A stretch of 64,000 nt of DNA from Clostridia bacterium (GTDB lineage Bacteria; Bacillota; Clostridia; Oscillospirales; SIG627): assembly GCA_017440805.1 (NCBI GenBank), contig JAFSGN010000022.1:124225-188224 (forward strand), in the 5' to 3' direction. Shown here in pieces: positions 10,013 through 19,184 of this stretch. The notes beneath the pieces are model-generated. The model worked only from the letters and a program-made list of their open reading frames with translations, did no database searches and was not told the DNA's origin. A program made the translations under genes and the position numbers. Numbering within the stretch: the stretch's first letter is position 1; each line of letters begins with the position of its first letter.

Positions 10013-10766
10013 TATCTTCCTCTATTGTGTTATAATAGTCAAGTGTATCGGGTTTCTTTTCAAGTTGTGCCAGAAGAAATTCCTGACAAACATTATATAA
10101 TTCCTGCAAAGTATTTTCAGGCAAACGAATTGCATAAGCCTTGCTGTCATCGGAATTTATTATATGTCTCATAACATTCAGGCATCCGGCGGAAATAAAT
10201 ATTTTTTTTACCGACTGGTCAATATTACATTTATCACACACCAAAACACCGTCTACATAGCAAAAATAACACCCTTTATCGCCATTCAAATCACATCCGC
10301 ACGCGGCACAGGAGTGAACATCCGGCATATACCCCGCATTGCAAAGCATTTTTAACTCATAAACGGATTTTATAATCCGTCGGGAACGGTCATTTTTATA
10401 AATAATGTATATGGCGTTTATACAGTTACGCATTATAACCGATGTATCACTTTCACCACGGCTGAATATATCCGCAATTTCAGCAATATACGATGCAAGT
10501 GCCAGTTGTTCAAGAGAGGTGTTTTGCTTGATATAATTACCGATTGGAGAAGCACTTTTCAATGTATACTTTCCGTCTCTGTAGTAAGCAACAAACTCGC
10601 TGAAAGTAAACATACGGCAGGCGGCTGCATTTTTATTTTTAACAGAACTTACGCCTTTGGCACTCATAAAAACTCTGCCATAGGTATCCGACAAAACAGT
10701 TATATATTTTCCGTAATCATCGCTTTTATCTTCACGGACAACTAAACCATTAAAAGTAACAAGCAT
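9999..10766 (-). CDS. recO: DNA repair protein RecO
   Basis: 255 residues, usual length. The N-terminal OB fold (about 1-80) is followed by a helical part and a zinc finger of the form C-x2-C...C-x2-C (around residues 155-182, ending V-C-D-K-C-N), as in Gram-positive RecO. RecO loads RecA at gaps together with RecR and RecF. It begins one base after the era stop codon and its end overlaps mutS2, so it sits tightly inside the operon. Confidence 0.93.
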   Translation of the reverse strand: MLVTFNGLVVREDKSDDYGKYITVLSDTYGRVFMSAKGVSSVKNKNAAACRMFTFSEFVAYYRDGKYTLKSASPIGNYIKQNTSLEQLALASYIAEIADIFSRGESDTSVIMRNCINAIYIIYKNDRSRRIIKSVYELKMLCNAGYMPDVHSCAACGCDLNGDKGCYFCYVDGVLVCDKCNIDQSVKKIFISAGCLNVMRHIINSDDSKAYAIRLPENTLQELYNVCQEFLLAQLEKKPDTLDYYNTIEEDNVKF

Positions 10767-11669
10767 TTATTCATCCTTATTGTTAAAACCGAAATTAGAA
10801 ATCATGACATCACTGTCACGCCAGTTTTCTTTAACCTTAACCCAAAGATTAAGATTAACCTTTACTCCGAAAAATGACTCTAAATCTTCTCTTGCATATG
10901 AGCCGATTTTTTTAAGCATACTTCCGTTTTTTCCGATTATAATACGCTTATGACTTTCCTTTTCACAAAAAATTTCTGCTCTGATATCAAGAAGGTGGCC
11001 TCTTATGTCTTTAAATCCTTCTATTACGACCGCTGTTCCGTGAGGTATTTCTTCACTGAGCAGCCGTAAAAGTTTTTCACGGATTATTTCGGCAACTATC
11101 TGTCTTTCCGGTTGGTCAGTCACATAATCTGACGGGAAAAACCAATCACCCTCATGAACAAATTGCTGCATTTCGTCAAAAACAATATCAACGCCGTCGC
11201 CTGTCAAGGCACTTATGGGAATCACCGAAGTAAATTCAAATTCAGATGTATACTTTTCAATTGTGGCAAGAATCAACTCTTTTTTTGTTATATCGGTCTT
11301 ATTTATGATTAAAATTACAGGTGTTCCGTCTTTTTTGAACCTCTCCAGCAGTTCACGGTCTGCAGGATGGACAGATGTATCTGCCTCGCACAACAAAAGG
11401 GCACAATCCACATCTCCGATTGCCTGTGATACTTCTCTGACCATAACCTCGCCCAGTTTTGTTTTGGGTTTATGCATACCCGGAGTATCCAAAAATACAT
11501 ACTGAGTTTCTCTCTTTGTAAGTATTCCCGTTATTTTAGTTCTTGTAGTTTGCGGTTTATTTGACACAATAGCAATTTTTTCGTCCAAAAGTGCGTTGAG
11601 CAGTGTTGATTTACCTGCATTAGGCCGTCCTACAATAGCAATAAAGGCTGTTTTTGGTGTTAAATTCAT
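10767..11669 (-). CDS. era: GTPase Era
   Basis: 300 residues. The G domain carries G1 G-R-P-N-A-G-K-S-T (residues 14-22), G3 D-T-P-G-M-H, and G4 N-K-T-D. The C-terminal KH domain (about 205-290) includes I-I-G-K-N-G-S, which binds the 3' end of 16S rRNA. Era is needed for 30S subunit maturation. It starts 3 bases after the ybeY stop and abuts recO, the order ybeY-era-recO being widespread in Firmicutes (often with cdd and dgkA, absent here). Confidence 0.97.
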   Translation of the reverse strand: MNLTPKTAFIAIVGRPNAGKSTLLNALLDEKIAIVSNKPQTTRTKITGILTKRETQYVFLDTPGMHKPKTKLGEVMVREVSQAIGDVDCALLLCEADTSVHPADRELLERFKKDGTPVILIINKTDITKKELILATIEKYTSEFEFTSVIPISALTGDGVDIVFDEMQQFVHEGDWFFPSDYVTDQPERQIVAEIIREKLLRLLSEEIPHGTAVVIEGFKDIRGHLLDIRAEIFCEKESHKRIIIGKNGSMLKKIGSYAREDLESFFGVKVNLNLWVKVKENWRDSDVMISNFGFNNKDE

Positions 11670-11672
11670 AAT

Positions 11673-12137
11673 TTACAATCCTATACTTTCTATGATTTTG
11701 TCCTGTTTTTCGGTCATTTCTTTTTCATCGGATTCTGAAGTAACATGGTCGTATCCCAAAAGATGCAAAGTGGAATGTATTACCAGATACGCAAGTTCAC
11801 GCTGAAAACTGTGACCGTATTCTTTTGCCTGTTCTTCTATTTTTTCGACCGAAATTATAATATCTCCCAAAAGAACGGCATTTTTATCAATATCTAAATC
11901 CCCGACATACTCTTCTTCCTCAATCATGGGAAAGGACAATACATCTGTAGGTCTGTCAACACCGCGAAAATCACGGTTTATCTGATGTATTTCAGCATTA
12001 TCGGTAAGTGTTACGGAAACCTCGGCATCTTTTTCAAACTTTTCGCTCCGCAGTGTTGTTCTTATCGCCTTTCTGATAAGACTTTTTGTTTGTGCGTCAA
12101 CCTTAACTTTCCCGCCAAAAAATATATAATTCTTCAT
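11673..12137 (-). CDS. ybeY: Endoribonuclease YbeY (rRNA maturation factor)
   Basis: 154 residues, standard length. The zinc-binding signature H-S-T-L-H-L-L-G-Y-D-H lies at about residues 120-130 and is intact. YbeY helps 16S rRNA 3'-end processing and ribosome quality control. The start overlaps the phoH stop by 4 bases (ATGA-type overlap), indicating coupled translation, and it is followed by era, another 16S maturation factor. Confidence 0.95.
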   Translation of the reverse strand: MKNYIFFGGKVKVDAQTKSLIRKAIRTTLRSEKFEKDAEVSVTLTDNAEIHQINRDFRGVDRPTDVLSFPMIEEEEYVGDLDIDKNAVLLGDIIISVEKIEEQAKEYGHSFQRELAYLVIHSTLHLLGYDHVTSESDEKEMTEKQDKIIESIGL

Positions 12138-13126
12138 CTTTGCACTCTCTTATATTTGACATTTGTACTTTTTTTCTTTTCTTCATACTTTGTATATGCA
12201 CGAATGATTTTGGTTACCAGTGTATGCCTTACAACATCCTTGTCTGTAAGTGTAACAATTCCTATATCCTCTATTCCTTCAAGAATCTTCAATGCTTCTC
12301 TCAAACCGGATGTTTTCCCGTCGGGTAGGTCTATCTGAGTTATATCTCCATTTACAATTGCTTTGGAATTGAATCCGAGACGAGTAAGAAACATTTTCAT
12401 CTGCTCGGGCGTTGTGTTTTGTGCTTCATCAAGAATAATAAACGAATCATCCAGTGTCCTTCCGCGCATATACGCCAAAGGTGCAACCTCAATAACGCCT
12501 TTTTCAAGGTTTTTATTAAAACTTTCTGCACCCATCATCTCATAAAGTGCGTCATACAAGGGTCTCAGATAAGGGTCAATTTTATTTTGCAAATCCCCCG
12601 GCAAAAATCCAAGTTTTTCTCCTGCCTCAACTGCCGGGCGTGTGAGTATAATCCTGTTGATTTTTTTGTTACGCAGAGCGGTAACTGCCATAGCAACAGC
12701 AAGAAAAGTTTTTCCTGTGCCTGCCGGTCCGACTCCAATTGTCACAGTGTTATCAGTTATTGTCTGAATATACTGCTTTTGTCCTACTGTTTTTGGTTTT
12801 ACAGGTTTTCCTTTTGTTGTAATGCAAATACAGTCTCCGTCAAAAGAAATAAGTTCTGCAGAACGGCTGCTTTTAACCATACTTATGGCATAAGTCACAT
12901 TTTGCTCGGTTATATTTTCACTTAATTTTGCCGTTTTCTTAAGATACAGAATAACATCGGATGCTGCTTTGATGTTATTTGTTTCTCCGGAAATTTTTAA
13001 TTCCGGGCCACGGCTTGAAATTGTTACATCAAGTTCTTTTTCGATAAGAACAAGATTACAATCAAGGTCGCCAAAAATTTTCGGCAACAAATCCGGGTTA
13101 TCAAATGTTATAATTTGCTCAGCCAT
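12134..13126 (-). CDS. phoH: PhoH-like ATPase
   Basis: 330 residues, normal for the chromosomal PhoH/YbeZ group. An N-terminal KH-like region (about 1-100) precedes an RNA-helicase-like ATPase domain with Walker A G-P-A-G-T-G-K-T (about residues 134-141) and D-E-A-Q-N-T-T-P in the Walker B area. Partner of YbeY in many bacteria. The precise substrate is not established. It is coupled to ybeY downstream and lies 7 bases after the yqfD reading frame. Confidence 0.93.
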   Translation of the reverse strand: MAEQIITFDNPDLLPKIFGDLDCNLVLIEKELDVTISSRGPELKISGETNNIKAASDVILYLKKTAKLSENITEQNVTYAISMVKSSRSAELISFDGDCICITTKGKPVKPKTVGQKQYIQTITDNTVTIGVGPAGTGKTFLAVAMAVTALRNKKINRIILTRPAVEAGEKLGFLPGDLQNKIDPYLRPLYDALYEMMGAESFNKNLEKGVIEVAPLAYMRGRTLDDSFIILDEAQNTTPEQMKMFLTRLGFNSKAIVNGDITQIDLPDGKTSGLREALKILEGIEDIGIVTLTDKDVVRHTLVTKIIRAYTKYEEKKKSTNVKYKRVQR

Positions 13127-13133
13127 TTATTTT

Positions 13134-14329
13134 TTACTCCTGAATATAATAAAATGGTTTTTCCTGTGATATATCTTCGATACATTCTACAGTACCGTAC
13201 AGTATAAACTTGCCATTTTCAATCTTTTCCTCAAGGTTTTCCTTTTCAATTGTGAGGGATTTTCTTCCTGCGGCAAACTCTGCATAATTGTCATATGCCA
13301 GTTCCCGCGCCCGTTTAACATCAATCTCAACATCTTTTTCAATATACTCTGAATACACTCTCTCAACAAAATATACAGGAAGTTGAATTACATCGAATAA
13401 TGTTATTGAAGATTCATTATATATTGTATCATATTTTTCATACAAATTTCCACTATTTGCAAAAAAATTAATATATTTTCCCAAAATTTTTACAGATTTT
13501 TGCCTGTTTTCATTTCCGGTATAGTATTTTTTCGGCTGAACAAGAGGAATTTCGTAATATATATCATGTGAGGTAGATGCCATCACCTTTCCGGATGCAC
13601 TTTTAATTCTGTATCCGACGGTATTACTGTCAATTATACCGCTGACAAGAAGTTGTCCTTTTTCTACCGCCTCTCCTCGTTTAACAACGCTCTGCCCGGA
13701 CACAACCTCAAGATTGACTATTTGCCCGGGGTAATCCGCGACAAGATTAATGGGCAAATTGAGATTTTCCTTTTCGCTTGTCAATTTTCTTTCGTTAACC
13801 TGAACAACCGCCGTTGTCCCTTTCAGGTATATAGATATAAATGCAACATCAACATTATCAACCATTATTGCAGTTTCAATGCGTTTTAAATTTATGCCGG
13901 GAGTAAATGTCCCTTCTCCAAATCCTTTTCCGAAAGCATTTGTACTATCTGCGTATATGTAAGCCGCTGATTTCCTATAACTTCTATTTTCCAAACAAAT
14001 AAAGTGGAGTAAACTACAAAAAACATCCCGAGCATCGTTCCAATCATAATCCCAAGCCGCCTTTTATGCCTTAAAAATATAAAAGGCAGTCCCATATTCA
14101 TTATTGATATTTGTCTGTAATCAAGACCTATTTCTTTTGCTGTACCAAGCAATGTTTTTTGATAATACGGCTTTATTTTAAACATAGTCCTGTTTTGTAT
14201 ATTTTCCACTTCCCAAAAAGTAATATTCTGACTGACCAGAAAGGCAAGAATTTTTTCGCAACCTCTGCCTCGCTCAATCGATACAAGTGTATATCCGAAT
14301 ATAAAATTCAAAACATTATATAAAAGCAT
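13134..14329 (-). pseudogene. yqfD: yqfD sporulation protein, split by a frameshift
   Basis: Two overlapping minus-strand frames together make one YqfD (sporulation stage IV membrane protein, about 400 residues). The N-terminal part (14329 to about 13892, 145 residues) has the membrane span near residues 98-115 and the F-V-W-K-I-E-V-x-G-N-Q motif. The C-terminal part continues in the -1 frame from about 13920 down to 13134. The family sequence passes smoothly from one frame to the other near 13895-13925, so one base appears to be missing. It could be a true inactivating mutation, a sequencing or assembly error, or less likely programmed slippage. The flanking genes yqfC and phoH are intact and in the canonical order. 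Confidence 0.85.
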
Positions 14330-14330
14330 T

Positions 14331-14573
14331 TTACTCTCCGAATTTGATTGCTGAGATTTTTCCGCTTATACTTACCGCTCCATACCCGAGATATGTCATT
14401 TTTAATTTTTCTCCGTTAACCTCAACACACGATTTGCTTTTAAATACAATCCTGTCGCTGTCATATGTTTTTATGCTTCCGCAATCCTCGGCAACCAACT
14501 TACCATCACCAAATATTTGTATTACGGCTCGATTATTATCTGATTTTTCGGTACTGTTTAAAATTTTTTTCAT
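14331..14573 (-). CDS. yqfC: Sporulation protein YqfC (YabP family)
   Basis: 80 residues, a compact beta-rich YabP/YqfC domain with the conserved G-Y-G-A-V-S-I-S-G-K-I near the C-terminus. In Bacillus it is a sigma-E controlled gene upstream of yqfD; its biochemical role is unknown. The ATG at 14573 is preferred over an upstream in-frame codon because AGGTGG sits 5 bases before it. The stop is one base before the yqfD start. First gene of the leftward operon. Confidence 0.88.
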   Translation of the reverse strand: MKKILNSTEKSDNNRAVIQIFGDGKLVAEDCGSIKTYDSDRIVFKSKSCVEVNGEKLKMTYLGYGAVSISGKISAIKFGE

Positions 14574-14634
14574 TTTACCACCTCGCTTTAACATTTTATG
14601 TCACAATAAATAATATAATTCATCGGGTGATAAT

Positions 14635-15663
14635 ATGAAAAGGATATTAATTTTGCTTTCGTTACTTTTCGTAATTTTTACAACAATTAATACTCAGGTT
14701 ATAAAAAATTCTGTTTTTTGTTCAATCAATATTTGCATGACTTCTTTTATTCCCTCTGTTTTTATTTTCATGATTCTTTCTTCCTATATTGCTTCCTGTG
14801 AAAGCACAAGTATTATTTTCAAACCGTTGGGCAAAGTTTTTTCCTGTTTATTCGGCACATCGGAATGCAGTTCACTTCCAATAATTTTGGGATGGATAAC
14901 CGGATTTCCCATAGGTGCTTCATGTACATACGAAATGTATCAAAACGGGAAAATTTCAAAAGAAGAAGCAGAGTATCTGATTTCTTTTTGCTCAAACAGC
15001 GGAATTTCCTTTATTTTCGGTGTTTTGGGCGGAGAAATATATAAAAATCAAAAAACAGCCTTATTTTTGTTTTCTATACAGATACTTGCCTCGGCTATCG
15101 TGGGAATAATTATGAAAGAAAAAATTTTCAGCACCAACTCCGAAAGTCAAGATTTCCCCGTTGAAACTAACTCCTCATACCGCAACCTGATTGATTGTGT
15201 TAAAAAAACAGTTATAAATTTAGCATATATTTGCGGATATATAATGTTTTTTTCGGCACTGACAGAGTTTTTTATTTTCTTTTTACCAAACAATATGGAT
15301 TTTATTGCCAAAGGTTTTTTTGAACTTACAAATGCATGTATGATGCTTGACAAAATACCCCTTAAAACATCTCTCATACTTGCCTCAGGATTACTTTCCT
15401 GGTCCGGAGTATGTGTTCACATTCAAGTTAGTACTGTTGCCCCCGGATTATCTTTGAAAAAATATTTTACCGGAAAACTTATCCATATGGCGCTTACTAT
15501 GTCATTGACAGCAATTGTACCGATAAAACAGTATATTAACGCTTACAAAGAAACAGTAACGGTAACTTACCGCAACAATAACTTCGGGCTATTATTTTTT
15601 CTGATAATTTTTGCCGTTTTGTGTTGCATTTTTTTCAATAATGGTGTAAAATGTAGAAAGTAA
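14635..15663 (+). CDS. ylbJ: YlbJ-like sporulation membrane protein (nucleoside-recognition/Gate domain)
   Basis: 342 residues with about eight membrane spans. The conserved features of the YlbJ/SpmA-like Gate family are visible: an S-x-I-P-S-V-F-x-F-x-x-L-S-S segment near residues 40-53, G-F-P-I-G-A-S near 93-99, and F-C-S-N-S-G-I-S near 119-126. YlbJ is required for spore cortex formation in Bacillus; the transported molecule is not firmly established. The gene is divergent from yqfC across 60 bases, which places sporulation genes on both sides. Confidence 0.85.
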   Translation: MKRILILLSLLFVIFTTINTQVIKNSVFCSINICMTSFIPSVFIFMILSSYIASCESTSIIFKPLGKVFSCLFGTSECSSLPIILGWITGFPIGASCTYEMYQNGKISKEEAEYLISFCSNSGISFIFGVLGGEIYKNQKTALFLFSIQILASAIVGIIMKEKIFSTNSESQDFPVETNSSYRNLIDCVKKTVINLAYICGYIMFFSALTEFFIFFLPNNMDFIAKGFFELTNACMMLDKIPLKTSLILASGLLSWSGVCVHIQVSTVAPGLSLKKYFTGKLIHMALTMSLTAIVPIKQYINAYKETVTVTYRNNNFGLLFFLIIFAVLCCIFFNNGVKCRK

Positions 15664-15687
15664 ATATAATTCTTGAAAGGATTTACC

Positions 15688-15894
15688 ATGAAAAAAGACA
15701 CTCGGTTTGATTGCTGTTGTTATCTGTGTGAATATTCCACTAAAGTTTTAGACGGTGAACATTATCTTTGCAAGAAAAAAGGGATAGTGTCCCCCGAATT
15801 TGTTTGCAAGTCTTTTATTTTTGACCCGCTGAAAAAAGATATATCCGTAAGAATTGTTCCGCAGAATTTTGACCCCGGCGATTTTATAATATAA
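15688..15894 (+). CDS. Small cysteine-rich protein
   Basis: 68 residues with six cysteines (positions 9, 10, 11, 14, 28 and 40), arranged as C-C-C-x2-C then two spaced cysteines, suggesting a zinc-binding knuckle. A GAAAGG site precedes the ATG at 15688. It is 24 bases downstream of ylbJ and probably co-transcribed. Similar tiny Cys proteins occur in Clostridia, but I do not recognise a function. Confidence 0.65.
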   Translation: MKKDTRFDCCCYLCEYSTKVLDGEHYLCKKKGIVSPEFVCKSFIFDPLKKDISVRIVPQNFDPGDFII

Positions 15895-15900
15895 TTATAT

Positions 15901-15941
15901 AAAAATACGGGATGATGTTTTAAGCATCATCCCGTATTTTT
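15901..15941. terminator. Bidirectional terminator
   Basis: A 17-bp stem (15901-15917 with 15925-15941), T-run on both strands. It serves the ylbJ unit from the left and the lipoprotein gene from the right. Confidence 0.9.
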
Positions 15942-15964
15942 TTATACCTAAAGTTATTTGATTA

Positions 15965-16525
15965 TCAGATTGCCATAAAGTTTGCAAGTGCTGCATCTGC
16001 AACATCTGCAGTTGACATAACAACCAAAATCACATTGTCTCTTACTTCAACAATTGTCTTTTCCGCTTCAACGCAAATCCATTTACGAGGGTCAAGGTTT
16101 TCTTTGAGTTGTTCTGCAACTGCTGTTGCAACATCATTATCTGCAACTCTGAGAACAGACACCTCATGTGCAATAGAGCCGATAAGAGGAGCGCAAACAT
16201 ATGCTTCAAATGTTTCGGGTGCTTCTATCGGGAAGAAAGCCGGGAAAAGTTCTGCATCAATTGAAATAGTTTCAACGCTCAATTCAGCGGGAGCAATATC
16301 CTTTGTTACAGCATCGATAACGGATTTAAGGTCTCCGTCAAGAGTAACAGCAGCGGTATCATCGGTGTTCTGTGTGTCATCAACAACTTCGTTATTGTTT
16401 TCTTCGCCGGGCACATCAACAACTTCACCGTTGTTATCGTCGTTCTGAGCATTGTTTTCGGCGGTACATGCCACCATTGCAAAAGTAAGAATAAGTGCCA
16501 TAAGAATTAAAAAGATTTTTTTCAT
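15965..16525 (-). CDS. Lipoprotein with DUF4358-like domain
   Basis: 186 residues. A type II signal peptide ends in F-A-M-V-A-C with the lipid-modified Cys at residue 20. An acidic, Asn-rich linker (21-60) precedes a compact C-terminal domain (about 65-186) whose pattern resembles DUF4358, a family of clostridial surface lipoproteins of unknown function. GGAGG lies 8 bases before the ATG. Single-gene unit with its own terminator. Confidence 0.8.
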   Translation of the reverse strand: MKKIFLILMALILTFAMVACTAENNAQNDDNNGEVVDVPGEENNNEVVDDTQNTDDTAAVTLDGDLKSVIDAVTKDIAPAELSVETISIDAELFPAFFPIEAPETFEAYVCAPLIGSIAHEVSVLRVADNDVATAVAEQLKENLDPRKWICVEAEKTIVEVRDNVILVVMSTADVADAALANFMAI

Positions 16526-16597
16526 GTTTTTTCCTCCAAAAAAATATTTTTAGTATTAGACTCGATTTTTTTAATATTGTTCCATATTTTTTAAAAA

Positions 16598-17530
16598 TTA
16601 TTGATTATTATTTTCATTTGACATTACTTCTTTAAAAATTGAGGCAACATTTGTTATATTCTGAAGTTCCGACGGAACAATAAGTTTTGTTGCTTTTCCG
16701 TCTGCAACCTTTTCAAGTGCCTCGAAACTTTTCAGAATAAGTGCTTCTTTTCCGGGTGAGGAATCATTAATTAACTTTATACCGTCGGCAATCGCTTGTT
16801 GTACCTTAAGTATTGCCTCTGCTTCACCCTCGGCTTCTTTTATACGGGCTTCTTTAACCGCTTCAGCCCTTAGAATTGCCGCCTGTTTTTCTGCCTCTGC
16901 CTCCAGAATTTTTGATTCCTTCAAACCTTCCGCAACCAAGATAGACGAACGCTTCTCACCTTCTGCCTGCAATACCTTTTCGCGTCTTTCGCGTTCTGCT
17001 CTCATTTGCTTTTCCATGGCGTCCTGTATATCACGCGGAGGTATAATATTTTTAAGTTCAACACGATTTATTTTTATACCCCAGGGGTCTGTCGCTTCAT
17101 CCAGAATACTTCTCATCTTGACATTAATAATATCACGGGATGTAAGTGTACTGTCAAGTTCAAGTTCGCCAATAATATTACGGAGTGTTGTTGCTGTAAG
17201 GTTTTCAATCGCCAAAAGAGGTTTTTCAACACCGTAGGTATAAAGTTTTGGGTCTGAAATCTGGTAATAAATGACCGTATCAATCTGCATATGAACATTA
17301 TCTTTTGTTATTACAGGTTGAGGCGGAAAATCAACAACTTGTTCCTTGAGTGATAATTTCTTTGCAACTTTCTCAATAAACGGGAACTGAAAATGAAGTC
17401 CCGTACCCCAGGTTTTTCTGTATGCTCCGAGTCTTTCAAGCACATACGCCGATGCCTGAGGAACAATTTTGATACATGAAATAATAATAAATGCAACCAA
17501 TGCAACAATAAATACTATGAGTTCTTTCAT
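16598..17530 (-). CDS. SPFH-domain protein (stomatin/QmcA type)
   Basis: 310 residues: one N-terminal membrane span (3-20), an SPFH domain (about 22-190, including the V-x-E-R-L-G-A-Y-R-K-T-W-G-T-G-L-H start), then an Ala/Glu/Lys-rich coiled coil (about 170-255), and a short C-terminal tail. Such proteins form membrane microdomain scaffolds and commonly pair with an NfeD partner, which is exactly the gene upstream (23-base gap). Last gene of the leftward operon. Confidence 0.92.
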   Translation of the reverse strand: MKELIVFIVALVAFIIISCIKIVPQASAYVLERLGAYRKTWGTGLHFQFPFIEKVAKKLSLKEQVVDFPPQPVITKDNVHMQIDTVIYYQISDPKLYTYGVEKPLLAIENLTATTLRNIIGELELDSTLTSRDIINVKMRSILDEATDPWGIKINRVELKNIIPPRDIQDAMEKQMRAERERREKVLQAEGEKRSSILVAEGLKESKILEAEAEKQAAILRAEAVKEARIKEAEGEAEAILKVQQAIADGIKLINDSSPGKEALILKSFEALEKVADGKATKLIVPSELQNITNVASIFKEVMSNENNNQ

Positions 17531-17553
17531 TCTATCTCTCCTTTTACAAAATA

Positions 17554-18003
17554 TTAGTTATTTTCAGAAATATGACAAATAAGTTTAACCCCTTCTATTC
17601 TTTCAACAACAACTTTAGCATCCGCCGGAATAATACTGTTGTCTTCGGAACGGGCAGACCAACTCTGAGAATTTACAATTACCCTGCCTTTACCGAGAAA
17701 ATTATCTATTTCTTCTTCAACTCTGCCAACACTCCCTATAAGTGAGTCGAGATTGGTGAGGGTGTCTTTTTTACGCGAATAAACAAATTTGGAAACCGGT
17801 TTCCTGAATATCGCAAGAAATATTATAAAGAGTGAAAAGAAAACAATGTACTGAACAAATGCGGAAATATTAAAAAACGCAAGTACAGCACAAACAATAG
17901 CAGACGGCATAAACCATACGCAAACAAGCGAGGTTGTCATAAACTCAATTATAAGCGATACCGCAAATACCGAAAGCCACATAATAACATATGTATTCAT
18001 CAA
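17554..18003 (-). CDS. NfeD-family membrane protein
   Basis: 149 residues, the short NfeD1b-like form: two to three membrane spans in residues 1-75, a basic linker with K-x-V-S-K-F, and a C-terminal OB-fold (about 85-145) with G-S-V-G-R-V-E-E and G-R-V-I-V-N. Partner of SPFH proteins in many bacteria. It starts 2 bases after the rmuC stop and is followed by the SPFH gene, matching the conserved pair. Confidence 0.9.
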   Translation of the reverse strand: MMNTYVIMWLSVFAVSLIIEFMTTSLVCVWFMPSAIVCAVLAFFNISAFVQYIVFFSLFIIFLAIFRKPVSKFVYSRKKDTLTNLDSLIGSVGRVEEEIDNFLGKGRVIVNSQSWSARSEDNSIIPADAKVVVERIEGVKLICHISENN

Positions 18004-18005
18004 TA

Positions 18006-19169
18006 TTACTCCTCCAAAACAGATTGTGCCTCATTCTGAGGGATTTCGGTTACTCCTCTAAGTTTTCTGTTAATTGCCCGTGTTCTGACGCCGATAAGTT
18101 TATCCAGTTCACTGTTTGCTCCTGTAATTTTATCCTGTGCCCTTTGAAGAACACTTTCAAAAAGTGCAAATTCGGTTTTCACTGCACCCAGCACTTCCCA
18201 GACCTCACTTGAGCGTTTTTGTATTGCAAGAGTATGAAATCCCGTCTGCAAGCTGTTCAAAAGTGCCGCCATTGTAGTCGGTCCTGCAATATTAACTTTA
18301 TAATCCCGTTGTAACTTTTCAACCAATCCATGCCGTATTGCCTCTGCATAAAGTCCCTCGGTGGGAAGGAACATTATTGCAAAATCCGTTGTGTGAGGTG
18401 GTTCGACATATTTATTCTTTATATCTTTGGCAAATTCACATATACTTCTTTCAAACAGAGCAGAGCGTGTTTTGATGAGTGCTGCATCGGCACTTTCATA
18501 TGCCTCCATAAGTTGAACATACATATCTGCAGGAAATTTTGCATCTATTGGCAACAAAACCTCTCCCTCTCCTGCACCGGGAAGTTTTACAGCAAATTCA
18601 ACTCTGTCAGCAGAGCCTTCTTTTGTTGAAATGTTTTCACAGAATTGCTCCGGACTCATAATTTCTTTTAAAATACTTCCAAGTTGAATTTCTCCGATAA
18701 TACCTCGTGTTTTTACATTTGAAAGCATTTTTTTCAAATCGCCTACACCGACTGCCAGTGTCTGCATTTCACCAAGTCCCTTATACACCTGCTCAAGCCG
18801 GTCATTAACCATTGAAAAGGATTTTGAAATTCTTTCATCCAGTGTTTTCTGAAGTTTCTGGTCGACGGTATCCCTCATTTTTTCAAGGCTTTCTTTATTC
18901 TGCTCAGACAATTGAGAAATGCGGACTGAAAAGTCATTAAGGCGTTTATCCTGCAATTCGCCAATCTGTCGCTGTGTTTCCATGATAGAGTTACTCATAC
19001 CGTTAATACTCATCTGAACAGCGGACATTGTATTCAGATTCTGTTCTGAAACTGCATTGTTTATTGCCTGCATATCTTTTACAGACAAATCGCGGTTTAC
19101 TGGTTTAAAAAGAATAATCAAAAGCAATATAACCGCAATTCCTGAAAGAATTACTGTCAAAATTTCCAT
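18006..19169 (-). CDS. rmuC: DNA recombination protein RmuC
   Basis: 387 residues: an N-terminal membrane span (3-21), a coiled coil (about 30-130), then the RmuC domain with a PD-(D/E)xK-like core including V-L-L-P-I-D-A-K-F-P (about residue 212). RmuC restrains DNA inversion at short inverted repeats and may be a membrane-anchored nuclease. The ATG has a GAAAGG-type site. It lies between mltG (15-base gap) and the NfeD gene. Confidence 0.92.
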   Translation of the reverse strand: MEILTVILSGIAVILLLIILFKPVNRDLSVKDMQAINNAVSEQNLNTMSAVQMSINGMSNSIMETQRQIGELQDKRLNDFSVRISQLSEQNKESLEKMRDTVDQKLQKTLDERISKSFSMVNDRLEQVYKGLGEMQTLAVGVGDLKKMLSNVKTRGIIGEIQLGSILKEIMSPEQFCENISTKEGSADRVEFAVKLPGAGEGEVLLPIDAKFPADMYVQLMEAYESADAALIKTRSALFERSICEFAKDIKNKYVEPPHTTDFAIMFLPTEGLYAEAIRHGLVEKLQRDYKVNIAGPTTMAALLNSLQTGFHTLAIQKRSSEVWEVLGAVKTEFALFESVLQRAQDKITGANSELDKLIGVRTRAINRKLRGVTEIPQNEAQSVLEE

Positions 19170-19184
19170 ACAAACCGCCTTTCA

